From an uncultured Chromatiales bacterium (lineage in GTDB: Bacteria > Pseudomonadota > Gammaproteobacteria > Steroidobacterales > GCA-2729495): a stretch of DNA of 5,488 nt. Positions within the stretch are counted from its first letter, which is position 1. Every line of letters starts with the position of its first letter. The DNA lies in NCBI GenBank assembly GCA_913058165.1, contig CAJXQV010000093.1, positions 1 to 5,488 of the forward strand, written 5' to 3'. The notes below the pieces were generated by a model. That model saw only the letters and a program-made list of their open reading frames with translations. It was not told where the DNA came from and did not search any database. Position numbers and translations under genes: made by a program. This document shows positions 1 to 5,457 of this stretch, one piece after another.

Positions 1-49
1 ACGAGATTGCCTCTTGTCTCGTGGGCTCGGAGATGTGTATAAGAGACAG
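1..49 (+). other. Illumina Nextera P7 adapter with i7 index (non-genomic)
   Basis: Bases 1-7 match the 3' tail of the Illumina P7 oligo (ACGAGAT). Bases 8-15 read TGCCTCTT, which I recognise as the Nextera i7 index N711. Bases 16-49 match the Nextera read-2 transposase adapter, ending in the 19-bp mosaic end (31-49, AGATGTGTATAAGAGACAG). All three parts are in the order found in a library molecule, so this is sequencing adapter left on the contig end. Genomic sequence starts at base 50. Peptides predicted across the junction, such as one containing MCIRD, are artefacts. Confidence 0.98.
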
Positions 50-341
50 GAATGGCATAGACAATATAGCGGTGTCGGCAGGCGGGGATGTCATTGTGGC
101 AGAAGACACCGACGATATGCAGATGCAAGCTCTAACGCCGGACGGTCAACTAATAAAATTGCTGCAGGTCAACGGCCATTCAGTTTTCGGGTTTGGGGGC
201 GAACTTACGGGCCCGGTCTTTGATCCATCCGGCACCCGTTTGTATTTTAGTTCTCAGCGTGGAACGCTGGTCGACTTCACTACGGTAGGGAAATTTATCG
301 GTATTACTTACGAAGTAACCGGACCGTTTGTAAGGTCATAA
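50..341 (+). CDS. PhoX/DUF839-like protein, C-terminal fragment (5' end lost at adapter)
   Basis: This is an open frame of 96 codons from base 51 to the TAA at 339-341. The gene has no start because the adapter interrupts it, and any start codon found in the adapter is false. The fragment begins NGIDNIAVSAGGDVIVAED and continues with a TPDGQL turn, then GPVFDPSGTRLYFSSQRG, and ends in GITYEVTGPF. This blade-like pattern, with its closing YEVTGPF strand, resembles the C-terminus of the PhoX/DUF839 beta-propeller family. Those proteins are usually exported by the Tat pathway, and characterised members are calcium/iron-dependent phosphatases. The catalytic residues of PhoX would lie mostly in the missing part, so phosphatase activity cannot be claimed. 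The gene converges on the sulfotransferase with a 55-bp gap. I recognise the family from pattern only and the assignment is moderate. Confidence 0.62.
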
Positions 342-396
342 GATTACCGCCAAGGCATTTCACAGTTAACGCTATGCTCAAGTGCGTATTTATACG

Positions 397-999
397 TTAC
401 TTAGGACGCCTTGTTATGCGCTTAATATAACTCTTGATTACTCTTGCCAAAGACACCTTCACTCTATTACTGGCTTTATTAGCATGAGGGAATTTAATAC
501 CGGGGTTATCGGCTCCTAAGAACGGGCATAGCTTTTCCCAACCATCACCCTTGGCCAGATCCAACACCAGTAGATCTTGTGGACGATCTAGGAAGTATCT
601 TCTTACCTCCTTAATATGGTCTCCGAATCGCTTAACATATATAGCCTCATTACCCTCTGGGCATCCCACACCATATATCCAGCTTCGCATTGGCGTTTCA
701 TTGCGACCAAAATGCTTAACTTGGCTTTTAATCCAGGACTCCGGATTTCTCACCGTTAAGATAAACTTATTTCCTGGGTAGTTTTCATCCAGCTCCTTAA
801 AGATAATAGGCCATGGATTATCTTGGAACGCATCGTATTTTTCGACCGTGTCGTAGGCCATAGGGAGCACGTTCTTTTCAATGTTTGGATCACTTATGCC
901 AGCTGCTCCAGTTACTCGATAGCCTAATTGCGCCAAAGCTGCTCCAAGGCTGGTCGTGCCCGTTTTGTGAAAGCCGATACAGAATACTTTGGTCTTCAT
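397..999 (-). CDS. Sulfotransferase family protein (small, cytosolic)
   Basis: The protein is 200 aa from the ATG at 997-999. That start is preferred because GGAG lies 5 nt upstream and the conserved fold begins at once (MKTKVFCIGF). An upstream GTG at 1044 and an ATG at 1038 would add 13-15 residues of unlikely sequence. GFHKTGTTSL at residues 9-18 is the 5'-phosphosulfate-binding loop of PAPS-dependent sulfotransferases. FILTVRNPESWIKS at about 79-92 corresponds to the 3'-phosphate-binding segment, with R84 and S92 as the likely ligands. The family transfers a sulfuryl group from PAPS to a hydroxyl or amine acceptor. The acceptor cannot be told here. No signal peptide or membrane segment is visible. 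The Lys/Arg-rich C-terminus (SYIKRITRRPK) may aid membrane or acceptor contact, which is inference. About 43% GC over 421-840 by hand count, against about 56% in the metallohydrolase, suggests a different origin. It stands alone between convergent and divergent neighbours. Confidence 0.85.
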   Translation of the reverse strand: MKTKVFCIGFHKTGTTSLGAALAQLGYRVTGAAGISDPNIEKNVLPMAYDTVEKYDAFQDNPWPIIFKELDENYPGNKFILTVRNPESWIKSQVKHFGRNETPMRSWIYGVGCPEGNEAIYVKRFGDHIKEVRRYFLDRPQDLLVLDLAKGDGWEKLCPFLGADNPGIKFPHANKASNRVKVSLARVIKSYIKRITRRPK

Positions 1000-1082
1000 A
1001 GTCGCTCCATATTTCTGTCGCACAACAGCCTTAGGCATTGGCACTGAGTTTTGATTCAGTCATAGAAGCCACCCCTGTGCAT

Positions 1083-1113
1083 TGAATTTATGTGAAAAAC
1101 CTACAAATTCACA
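1083..1113. repeat. Overlapping inverted repeats in the divergent intergenic region
   Basis: TGAATTT (1083-1089) pairs with AAATTCA (1105-1111), a perfect 7-bp inverted repeat with a 15-bp centre. Overlapping it, TGTGAA (1091-1096) pairs with TTCACA (1108-1113) across 11 bp. It lies about 85-115 bp upstream of the sulfotransferase ATG, a reasonable place for an operator. The half-sites are AT-rich, so chance is possible. No regulator is identified. Confidence 0.35.
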
Positions 1114-1418
1114 CTCTGGTTTATAACGTCATTTTTATGCTTAGAGAATGCCCGAGACTGGATGATAGCGGACACTCAAAGCCATTTCATTTATTACTGT
1201 TACACCGAGGTCATATGGGCTTCAGGGAATTAGCTAAAACCATCACCCTCCTCCTTGCTCCCTCTGGTCCTCAGAGAATTCCGCGCTTTATGAAACCGAG
1301 CGCCAAGCGTGCAAATCCCTATGGGCGCGCCAAATACAGAAAAGGTTTCCTGCGCAATGATTCTAGCGAATCCTTCCCCTCACACTGTGTATGTCTGGGT
1401 TCAGCCGGCAGAATCCGA

Positions 1419-1424
1419 TATAGT
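1419..1424 (+). promoter_or_regulatory. Possible -10 element (TATAGT) for a leaderless amidohydrolase transcript
   Basis: TATAGT ends 8 bases before the amidohydrolase ATG at 1433, so transcription from it would begin at or next to the start codon. No purine-rich ribosome site precedes the ATG, which fits a leaderless message. The expected -35 position (around 1396-1401, TGGGTT) is poor, so this is a weak call. Confidence 0.22.
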
Positions 1425-1432
1425 CGCTCTCG

Positions 1433-2371
1433 ATGAAACGATTGATTGCGATAATGCTGCTGGCATCAACCGGCCTCCCTGGGTTCGTCAACGCCTACGA
1501 TGGGCCGATCATCGATATGCATGTGCACGCTTGGCCAAGCGGCGAAGACGGCGGCCCTGACGAACCCATGAATCAGCAGGCTATTAAAGCTGAGCGCGCA
1601 GAACTTAAAAAACACAACGTGGTTCTCGCAGCCGTTAGCGGGCCACAGGATTTTTTAGCCGCATGGGCCGCTGAAGGCCCCGAGGGATTATTACTCGGCC
1701 CCATCTTCCCGTGCATCGATGGCAAGAACCCTGTTTATTTCCGTCATGAGTGTTTTGCCAACGGTGAAAACTTCCCTGATATTGAATGGCTCGAAGCACA
1801 ATACGTCGCTGGCAACTACGCGATCATGGGTGAGCTCTATAATCAGTATGCGGGAATCCCATTCGATGACCCGCGCATGGACCCTTACTACGAATTGGCA
1901 GAACGGCTGGGCATTCCGGTGGCGTTTCATACCCACTCCGGCCCACCACTCATCGCTCAGCAATGCTGCCCTGCTTTTCGACTGAGCAATGGCAACCCGT
2001 TATTGCTTGAGAACGTGCTGGTGAAGCACCCAAAACTTCGGGTGCAGATCATGCACGCAAACCCGTTGGTGTACCCGGAGGTTTTTGACCTGCTGGTGCA
2101 GTTTCCAAAAGTGTATGTCGACATTAGCCCGTGGCAAATGGCCTACACGCGTAAAAAGTTTCACCGTTTACTAAAGGAATACGACGATGCCGGCATGACC
2201 GGGCGCATTATGTTTGGCAGCGATGGGGCAAACTACGAGAAGGCTATAGCGGCCTACACCTCCGCCGATTTCCTCACAGAAAAACAGCTCGACGGTATTT
2301 TCTGCAAGAATGCTCAACGCTTCCTGCGAAAAAACGGCACTTGCGAAGCAGCAGCACCCCAGAGAAAATAA
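1433..2371 (+). CDS. Exported Amidohydrolase_2-family metal-dependent hydrolase
   Basis: The protein is 312 aa. Residues 1-21 form a Sec-type signal peptide (MKRLIAIMLLASTGLPGFVNA, with a VNA-Y cleavage site), so the enzyme is probably periplasmic. The mature part is an amidohydrolase TIM barrel. IIDMHVH gives the HxH metal ligands H30 and H32. E134 (GEL) sits on a mid-barrel strand. H166 (FHTHSG) and H208 (MHAN) are further metal ligands, and D264 (MFGSDG) is the catalytic aspartate. This set matches PF04909, whose members hydrolyse C-N or C-O bonds or decarboxylate ring acids. The substrate is unknown here. An in-frame TAG at 1421-1423 rules out any longer start, and no Shine-Dalgarno sequence is visible between it and the ATG. 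Four cysteines are clear in the mature chain (C94, C107, C178, C179), and one more lies near the C-terminus. The 3' end faces the Sel1 gene with only 37 bp between the stops. Confidence 0.85.
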   Translation: MKRLIAIMLLASTGLPGFVNAYDGPIIDMHVHAWPSGEDGGPDEPMNQQAIKAERAELKKHNVVLAAVSGPQDFLAAWAAEGPEGLLLGPIFPCIDGKNPVYFRHECFANGENFPDIEWLEAQYVAGNYAIMGELYNQYAGIPFDDPRMDPYYELAERLGIPVAFHTHSGPPLIAQQCCPAFRLSNGNPLLLENVLVKHPKLRVQIMHANPLVYPEVFDLLVQFPKVYVDISPWQMAYTRKKFHRLLKEYDDAGMTGRIMFGSDGANYEKAIAAYTSADFLTEKQLDGIFCKNAQRFLRKNGTCEAAAPQRK

Positions 2372-2408
2372 GCGTTTGAGCCTGATGCTGGTGGCATTGG
2401 CGGTAAGA

Positions 2409-3470
2409 TTACGAAACCGGTGATTGGTGTCTGACACCAGAAACTTGCCGGAACTCCCGCAAGTGATCCGCAACCCGCTGGTCGAGAACCGGTTGCCATG
2501 TTGCTGGCATTACCAATAGCACTTTTTCCAGCATCTCACCCGCTTTATCACGCTCGGTCTGTTGCATCGATGATTGCAGCGTAACTTGGAGCCACATATA
2601 GAGTTTGGCCAGATCACCTTCGGTGATCATGTCATTTTCTCCCCGGCCTTTCGCCAGGTAGTAGAGTTCTGCAGTTGGGAAATAGGCCGGTTCGTAGCCC
2701 AGTGCGGCCGCTTTCTCAAACCACTGTCGAGCATTGTCGTTTCCCATATTGGCAACCGGTTGCATGCGCATCATGCGACCAAGGTTGTACATGGCCTCGG
2801 GGTCGTTGGCATTGGCGCCAGCGACTAACCATTGCAACGCTTTTTCATTGTCGCGAATACTTTCATCGCCTTCCAGATAGAACAGGCCCGCACGAGTCAT
2901 CGCGGCCGGGTGACCTTGTTGGGCGACAGATATGCACAGTGTGATTGCTTTGGCAGGGTTGCGGGGTACGCCTTCGCCAGCCATATAGAGTTCGGCCAGC
3001 GAGCACAGAGCTGTGGGCAAACCCTCGTCTGCGGCCTTTTGATAATAAACAGCAGCTTCTTCGGGTGATGCTTCGCCACCCTTGCCGAAGCGCAAGCAGT
3101 CTGCGTGGGCGAACAGGGCTGCCGGGATGTTGCCTGCGGCAGACTGCGAAAACCAGCTGCATGCTTCTGCATCGTTAACAGGCCGACCCCAACCAAGCTG
3201 GTAAAAAAGGCCGACTGAAAATTGAGCCAGAGGATTGTTTTCATCCTCTGCGAAATGCAGATATTGTTTGTATGCGGCATCGTAGTCGCCTACCGCGAGT
3301 GCTTCCTGCGCCGTACTGAGGGGCGTTGCCAGATCGTCAGATTGTTGCACACACGCCACCCCAAAAATCAGCGACAACAGCGCAACCAACTTGAGAGCTT
3401 TTAGGCTGTAAAAGGGAGTGTATTCAAGGCAAAACCGCTTTGCCCAGACTCGTGCTGCACCATGTATCAA
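2409..3470 (-). CDS. Sel1-repeat protein, probable lipoprotein or membrane-anchored
   Basis: The protein is up to 353 aa. A hydrophobic segment (residues 28-39) ends in FGVAC, a lipobox-like site with C40. Glycine at -3 is atypical, so lipidation is likely but not certain. Residues about 62-300 hold roughly six Sel1-type helical repeats of about 36 residues, starting near 62, 100, 137, 173, 209 and 247. They show the usual A-x-x-W/Y-F/Y...A-A-x-x-G-x-x-x-A pattern (for example EEAAVYYQKAADEGLPTAL). Sel1 repeats form a solenoid that binds other proteins. The start is uncertain: the only early in-frame candidate is TTG at 3470 with no ribosome site, leaving an unusually long 23-residue n-region, and another TTG lies at codon 28. 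The gene follows the collar gene by 15 bp and is probably co-transcribed, with translation perhaps depending on coupling. Its last codons run through a 15-bp palindrome (2425-2439), giving the tail SGVRHQSPVS. Confidence 0.82.
   Translation of the reverse strand: MIHGAARVWAKRFCLEYTPFYSLKALKLVALLSLIFGVACVQQSDDLATPLSTAQEALAVGDYDAAYKQYLHFAEDENNPLAQFSVGLFYQLGWGRPVNDAEACSWFSQSAAGNIPAALFAHADCLRFGKGGEASPEEAAVYYQKAADEGLPTALCSLAELYMAGEGVPRNPAKAITLCISVAQQGHPAAMTRAGLFYLEGDESIRDNEKALQWLVAGANANDPEAMYNLGRMMRMQPVANMGNDNARQWFEKAAALGYEPAYFPTAELYYLAKGRGENDMITEGDLAKLYMWLQVTLQSSMQQTERDKAGEMLEKVLLVMPATWQPVLDQRVADHLREFRQVSGVRHQSPVS
2425..2439. repeat. REP-like perfect palindrome TGGTGTC-T-GACACCA
   Basis: Seven-base arms (2425-2431 and 2433-2439) flank a single central T, and outer CCGG tetramers lie at 2417-2420 and 2448-2451. 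GGTGTCTGACACC is familiar to me as a dispersed palindrome in gammaproteobacterial genomes, which I cannot confirm here. It lies inside the last codons of the Sel1 gene, near the junction of two convergent genes. It lacks a T-tract, so it does not look like an intrinsic terminator. Confidence 0.5.
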
Positions 3471-3485
3471 AGGTGGAGGCCGGCG

Positions 3486-4172
3486 TTAATTGCGCGAGGG
3501 GAATGTGCCCTGCGTCTGTATCAGCCAGTACATGCCAATATAGGGGTCACGGATAAACACATCTGTGCTACCCCCGTTTGAGTCGACGGTGACCGTTCCG
3601 CTTAGATCTTCTCCGGCAACGATGTCAATCGACATAGGTGAAAGCGTTTCGTTAGGAGGGTTCCGGGAAAAAGTTGTCGTCCAGGCATTTATATATTGCT
3701 CCTTTCTGCGCCCAGCTGGTGTCTCGCCCCACGCCGGCCTATAAGTATTCAGCCTTGCCTCAAGTCCGGTCACTTCAACACTTGCTGATGCCGTGTGCGA
3801 ATGTGCCGCCATATTGGCTTGCGAAAGCACGAGCGTTTCTGCGCCGTCTTTTTCGCCAATCGATATACTGGAAAGTCCAGGCCCCGCCCCCGCGCCGACA
3901 ACGCTGCGGCCGCGCGTGTCCGGCAGCGCGAATGTAGTACGACCATCACCGCCGTAGGTAGTACCAAGAATCGAAAACAGCGCGGTGTTGCTGGAAATAC
4001 TTAACAGCTGGCCATGTGCCAACGCGCAGCCGCGAATGGCAAAATTACCGGCGAACACAGTAACGGCTCCTAAATAACCGTCTTGTGTGCAGGCATTCGC
4101 CGCATTAAAACCAGCCATGCCAAGAATTAGAGTCAGTGCCGCGAGTGACTGACTAAGCGTTTTTCTTATCAT
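3486..4172 (-). CDS. Exported phage tail collar-domain (MdpB-like) protein
   Basis: The protein is 228 aa from the ATG at 4170-4172, with AGGGG 8 nt upstream. Residues 1-27 form a clear Sec signal peptide ending in ANA (AxA site). The mature protein starts CTQDGYLGAVTVFAGNF. Residues about 33-90 are a tail collar domain (PF07484), with NTALFSILGTTYGGDGRTTF and LPDTRGR almost matching consensus. MAAHSH lies near 120-125, and the C-terminus PYIGMYWLIQTQGTFPSRN is the family ending. Related proteins occur in phage tails and as the so-called microcystin-dependent proteins of non-phage loci. No other tail gene is nearby and an export signal is present, so a free-standing secreted or periplasmic role is more likely than a virion part. 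The usual WALCDGQ is here CALAHGQ. The only two mature cysteines are C28 and C49, which could form a disulfide. It is the first gene of a probable operon with the Sel1 gene. The function is unknown. Confidence 0.85.
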   Translation of the reverse strand: MIRKTLSQSLAALTLILGMAGFNAANACTQDGYLGAVTVFAGNFAIRGCALAHGQLLSISSNTALFSILGTTYGGDGRTTFALPDTRGRSVVGAGAGPGLSSISIGEKDGAETLVLSQANMAAHSHTASASVEVTGLEARLNTYRPAWGETPAGRRKEQYINAWTTTFSRNPPNETLSPMSIDIVAGEDLSGTVTVDSNGGSTDVFIRDPYIGMYWLIQTQGTFPSRN

Positions 4173-4180
4173 TATATATA

Positions 4181-4185
4181 CCCCT
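4181..4185 (-). promoter_or_regulatory. Ribosome binding site of the collar gene
   Basis: On the minus strand AGGGG is followed by TATATATA and then ATG. The spacing of 8 nt is acceptable and supports the start at 4172. Confidence 0.5.
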
Positions 4186-4194
4186 ATGGGATTT

Positions 4195-4212
4195 CTAAGG
4201 ATCGCCCCTTAG
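4195..4212 (-). repeat. Hairpin in the leader of the collar gene
   Basis: CTAAGG (4195-4200) pairs with CCTTAG (4207-4212) across a 6-nt loop. If the -10 element at 4245-4253 is used, this stem-loop lies in the 5' untranslated leader, just upstream of the AGGGG ribosome site. It has no T-tract, so a terminator is unlikely. It could stabilise the message or influence initiation, or be chance. Confidence 0.35.
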
Positions 4213-4244
4213 CTTTGCTACAATACTTGAGAGTACTTTTAGTA

Positions 4245-4253
4245 ATTATAACA
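4245..4253 (-). promoter_or_regulatory. Extended -10 promoter element for the collar/Sel1 pair
   Basis: On the minus strand the sequence reads TGTTATAAT: a perfect TATAAT with the TGn extension, in a non-coding gap and facing the collar gene. The -35 position at 17-bp spacing (AAAACC) is poor, as is common for extended -10 promoters. Transcription would start near 4238, giving a leader of about 65 nt. Just downstream, imperfect direct repeats AAGTACT and AAGTATT lie 10 bp apart. Confidence 0.5.
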
Positions 4254-4303
4254 CCAAGGATTCGCAAGGTTTTATGACCATTCTTGGGCTCCTGCTTAAA
4301 TGC

Positions 4304-4321
4304 CGGCAGACTTGCCTGCCG
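4304..4321 (-). terminator. Possible stem-loop terminator after the metallohydrolase gene
   Basis: CGGCAG and CTGCCG form a perfect 6-bp stem with a 6-nt loop, about 30 nt past the metallohydrolase stop. A second small stem (AGCGC-AAC-GCGCT, 4338-4350) overlaps the stop codon. On the minus strand the first stem is followed by GCATTTAAG, so the T-tract is weak and the terminator call is tentative. Confidence 0.3.
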
Positions 4322-4349
4322 CGGTAGTTTTGGCCGTAGCGCGTTGCGC

Positions 4350-5297
4350 TCACTCCGCCAATGGCATATTCGCAGGCTTGACCCAATCACCGGTCTCGCT
4401 CTGATAAATAATGGTGATAAAGGTTTTGGCTTTCACAAAACCCATACCCCAATTGGCATCTAGGGCTTGCAATGGCTTAGCGGCTTTAATCTCGCGCAAT
4501 GTCAGGCCCTGGTCGATCAACTCAAGCACACTGCCCCGTGCGGTGATCAGCATCTCTCGCACTTCAATCAAGCGGGCGCGATCGGCCAATGGGCCATGGC
4601 CTGAGACAACAATTGTGTTCTCGCCAATCATATCAATCATGGTTTGCGTGGCTTCAATTTGCCCCTTTATACTGCCACCGCTGGCCACATCAATCAGAGG
4701 GTAACCATTGCTGATAAACGCATCACCGGTGTGCAACACATCAGCATTGCGAAAATAAAACACGGTATCGCCGTCGGTGTGCGCCAGAGGCACATGCAGC
4801 ACATCAATCGTGTCATCGTTAAAATGAAAGGTCATGCTCTGGCTATACGTAATAACCGGCAAGGCTTCGGGCGGGCGTGCTGCCGAGCGCGCCTTAAACA
4901 TCAGGTGAAACTGCTCTGTGGTTAAGCGCTCCCGGACATTGTCATGAGCCACGATGACGATACCCTCATTACCGAAGTTGGCGTTACCGCCAGTGTGGTC
5001 GCTGTGCCAGTGGGTATTGAACAAATACCGGATAGGCTCATCGGTAAGCTTAGCCACTGCGGTTAGAATCTGCGGCGTCATAGGCGCAAATTGATCATCA
5101 ATAATCAACGCGCCATCGTTACCCGCAGACACCAGCACATTGCCCGCTGGCTCCATCAGCATGAGTGTCAGATCGCCTCTGAGTGGCACGACTTCCAGCG
5201 GGCCCTCCATGCGTCGCCCCTGTGCAGAAAGATTGCTAACCAGCAGCACCGTCAACGCGGCTGCGCATACGAAAAATTCGGTTCGTCGTTCTAACAT
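4350..5297 (-). CDS. Exported metallo-beta-lactamase-fold hydrolase
   Basis: The protein is 315 aa from the ATG at 5295-5297, chosen because AAGAGGTG lies at good spacing upstream and a signal peptide follows at once (about residues 1-25, ending NLSA). A start at 5387 would bury this signal 30 residues in. The metal site is complete: THWHSDHTGG gives H96, H98, D100 and H101; H173 lies in LAHTDGD; D192 in HTGDAF; and H234 in SGHGP. The bridging aspartate D192 is typical of glyoxalase II-like and other general hydrolases of PF00753, not of class B1 beta-lactamases, which have cysteine there. The protein is probably a periplasmic two-zinc hydrolase of unknown substrate. It need not confer antibiotic resistance. 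It is read toward the collar gene on the same strand with a 177-bp gap that contains a separate promoter-like element, so a shared transcript is possible but not required. Confidence 0.85.
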   Translation of the reverse strand: MLERRTEFFVCAAALTVLLVSNLSAQGRRMEGPLEVVPLRGDLTLMLMEPAGNVLVSAGNDGALIIDDQFAPMTPQILTAVAKLTDEPIRYLFNTHWHSDHTGGNANFGNEGIVIVAHDNVRERLTTEQFHLMFKARSAARPPEALPVITYSQSMTFHFNDDTIDVLHVPLAHTDGDTVFYFRNADVLHTGDAFISNGYPLIDVASGGSIKGQIEATQTMIDMIGENTIVVSGHGPLADRARLIEVREMLITARGSVLELIDQGLTLREIKAAKPLQALDANWGMGFVKAKTFITIIYQSETGDWVKPANMPLAE

Positions 5298-5304
5298 TGG
5301 AACA

Positions 5305-5312
5305 CCTCTTCT
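5305..5312 (-). promoter_or_regulatory. Ribosome binding site of the metallohydrolase gene
   Basis: The minus strand reads AAGAGGTG followed by TTCCA and about 7 nt before the ATG. The purine-rich AGAGG core decides in favour of the start at 5297. Edges are approximate. Confidence 0.5.
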
Positions 5313-5457
5313 TATTAACCACAGAGCACCCCCCGTATTCATTAGGGCAGGACTGATTCTAGCGCAACTCGGCCGCATCGTTGACACAAGTAAAAACCGG
5401 GTCGCTGCCTTAACGAGGCTTGCTGTTTTAGCTGCCTCTCAGTGACACGTTCAAAAG

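Larger units (their letters stand above)
1000..1432. other. Intergenic region between divergent genes, no convincing gene
   Basis: These 433 bp separate the divergent sulfotransferase and amidohydrolase genes and should hold both promoters. Open frames exist on the plus strand (1092-1436 and 1309-1560), but they start with GTG, lack ribosome sites and do not resemble known proteins. The left part is AT-rich and contains overlapping inverted repeats at 1083-1113. A TATAGT at 1419-1424 lies just before the amidohydrolase start. No tRNA, IS end or clear sigma-70 -35/-10 pair was recognised. Confidence 0.6.

Noticed and set aside
14..223. Open frames starting inside the first 49 bases
   Set aside because: Their starts and first residues come from the Nextera adapter. 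Only the frame ending at 341 has genuine coding sequence, from base 51 onward.
1091..1113. CRP (TGTGA/TCACA) binding site
   Set aside because: The half-sites are separated by 13 bases instead of the 6 required for CRP.
1092..1436. Plus-strand open frame ending in a 4-bp ATGA overlap with the amidohydrolase start
   Set aside because: The overlap looks like translational coupling, but the frame opens with GTG and no ribosome site, is rich in Arg, Leu, His and Ser with few acidic residues, and resembles no family I know.
1309..1560. Plus-strand open frame with an ATG at 1321
   Set aside because: It runs 128 bases into the amidohydrolase gene in another frame and ends in an Arg-rich tail typical of a shadow frame. 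No domain is recognisable.
2863..3280. Extra minus-strand frames inside the Sel1 gene
   Set aside because: They are out-of-frame shadows with low-quality composition. The Sel1 frame has continuous repeat structure over the same bases.
3486..4172. Prophage remnant
   Set aside because: The collar domain is phage-type, but there is a signal peptide and no other tail, capsid, integrase or attachment site in the window.
4350..5297. Beta-lactam resistance gene
   Set aside because: The fold is right, but the aspartate D192 in place of the class B1 cysteine, and the overall motifs, point to a general metallohydrolase. Resistance cannot be inferred.
5381..5386. Perfect TTGACA as a -35 box on the plus strand
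   Set aside because: No acceptable -10 hexamer follows at 16-18 bp (the bases there are GC-rich), so it is probably chance.
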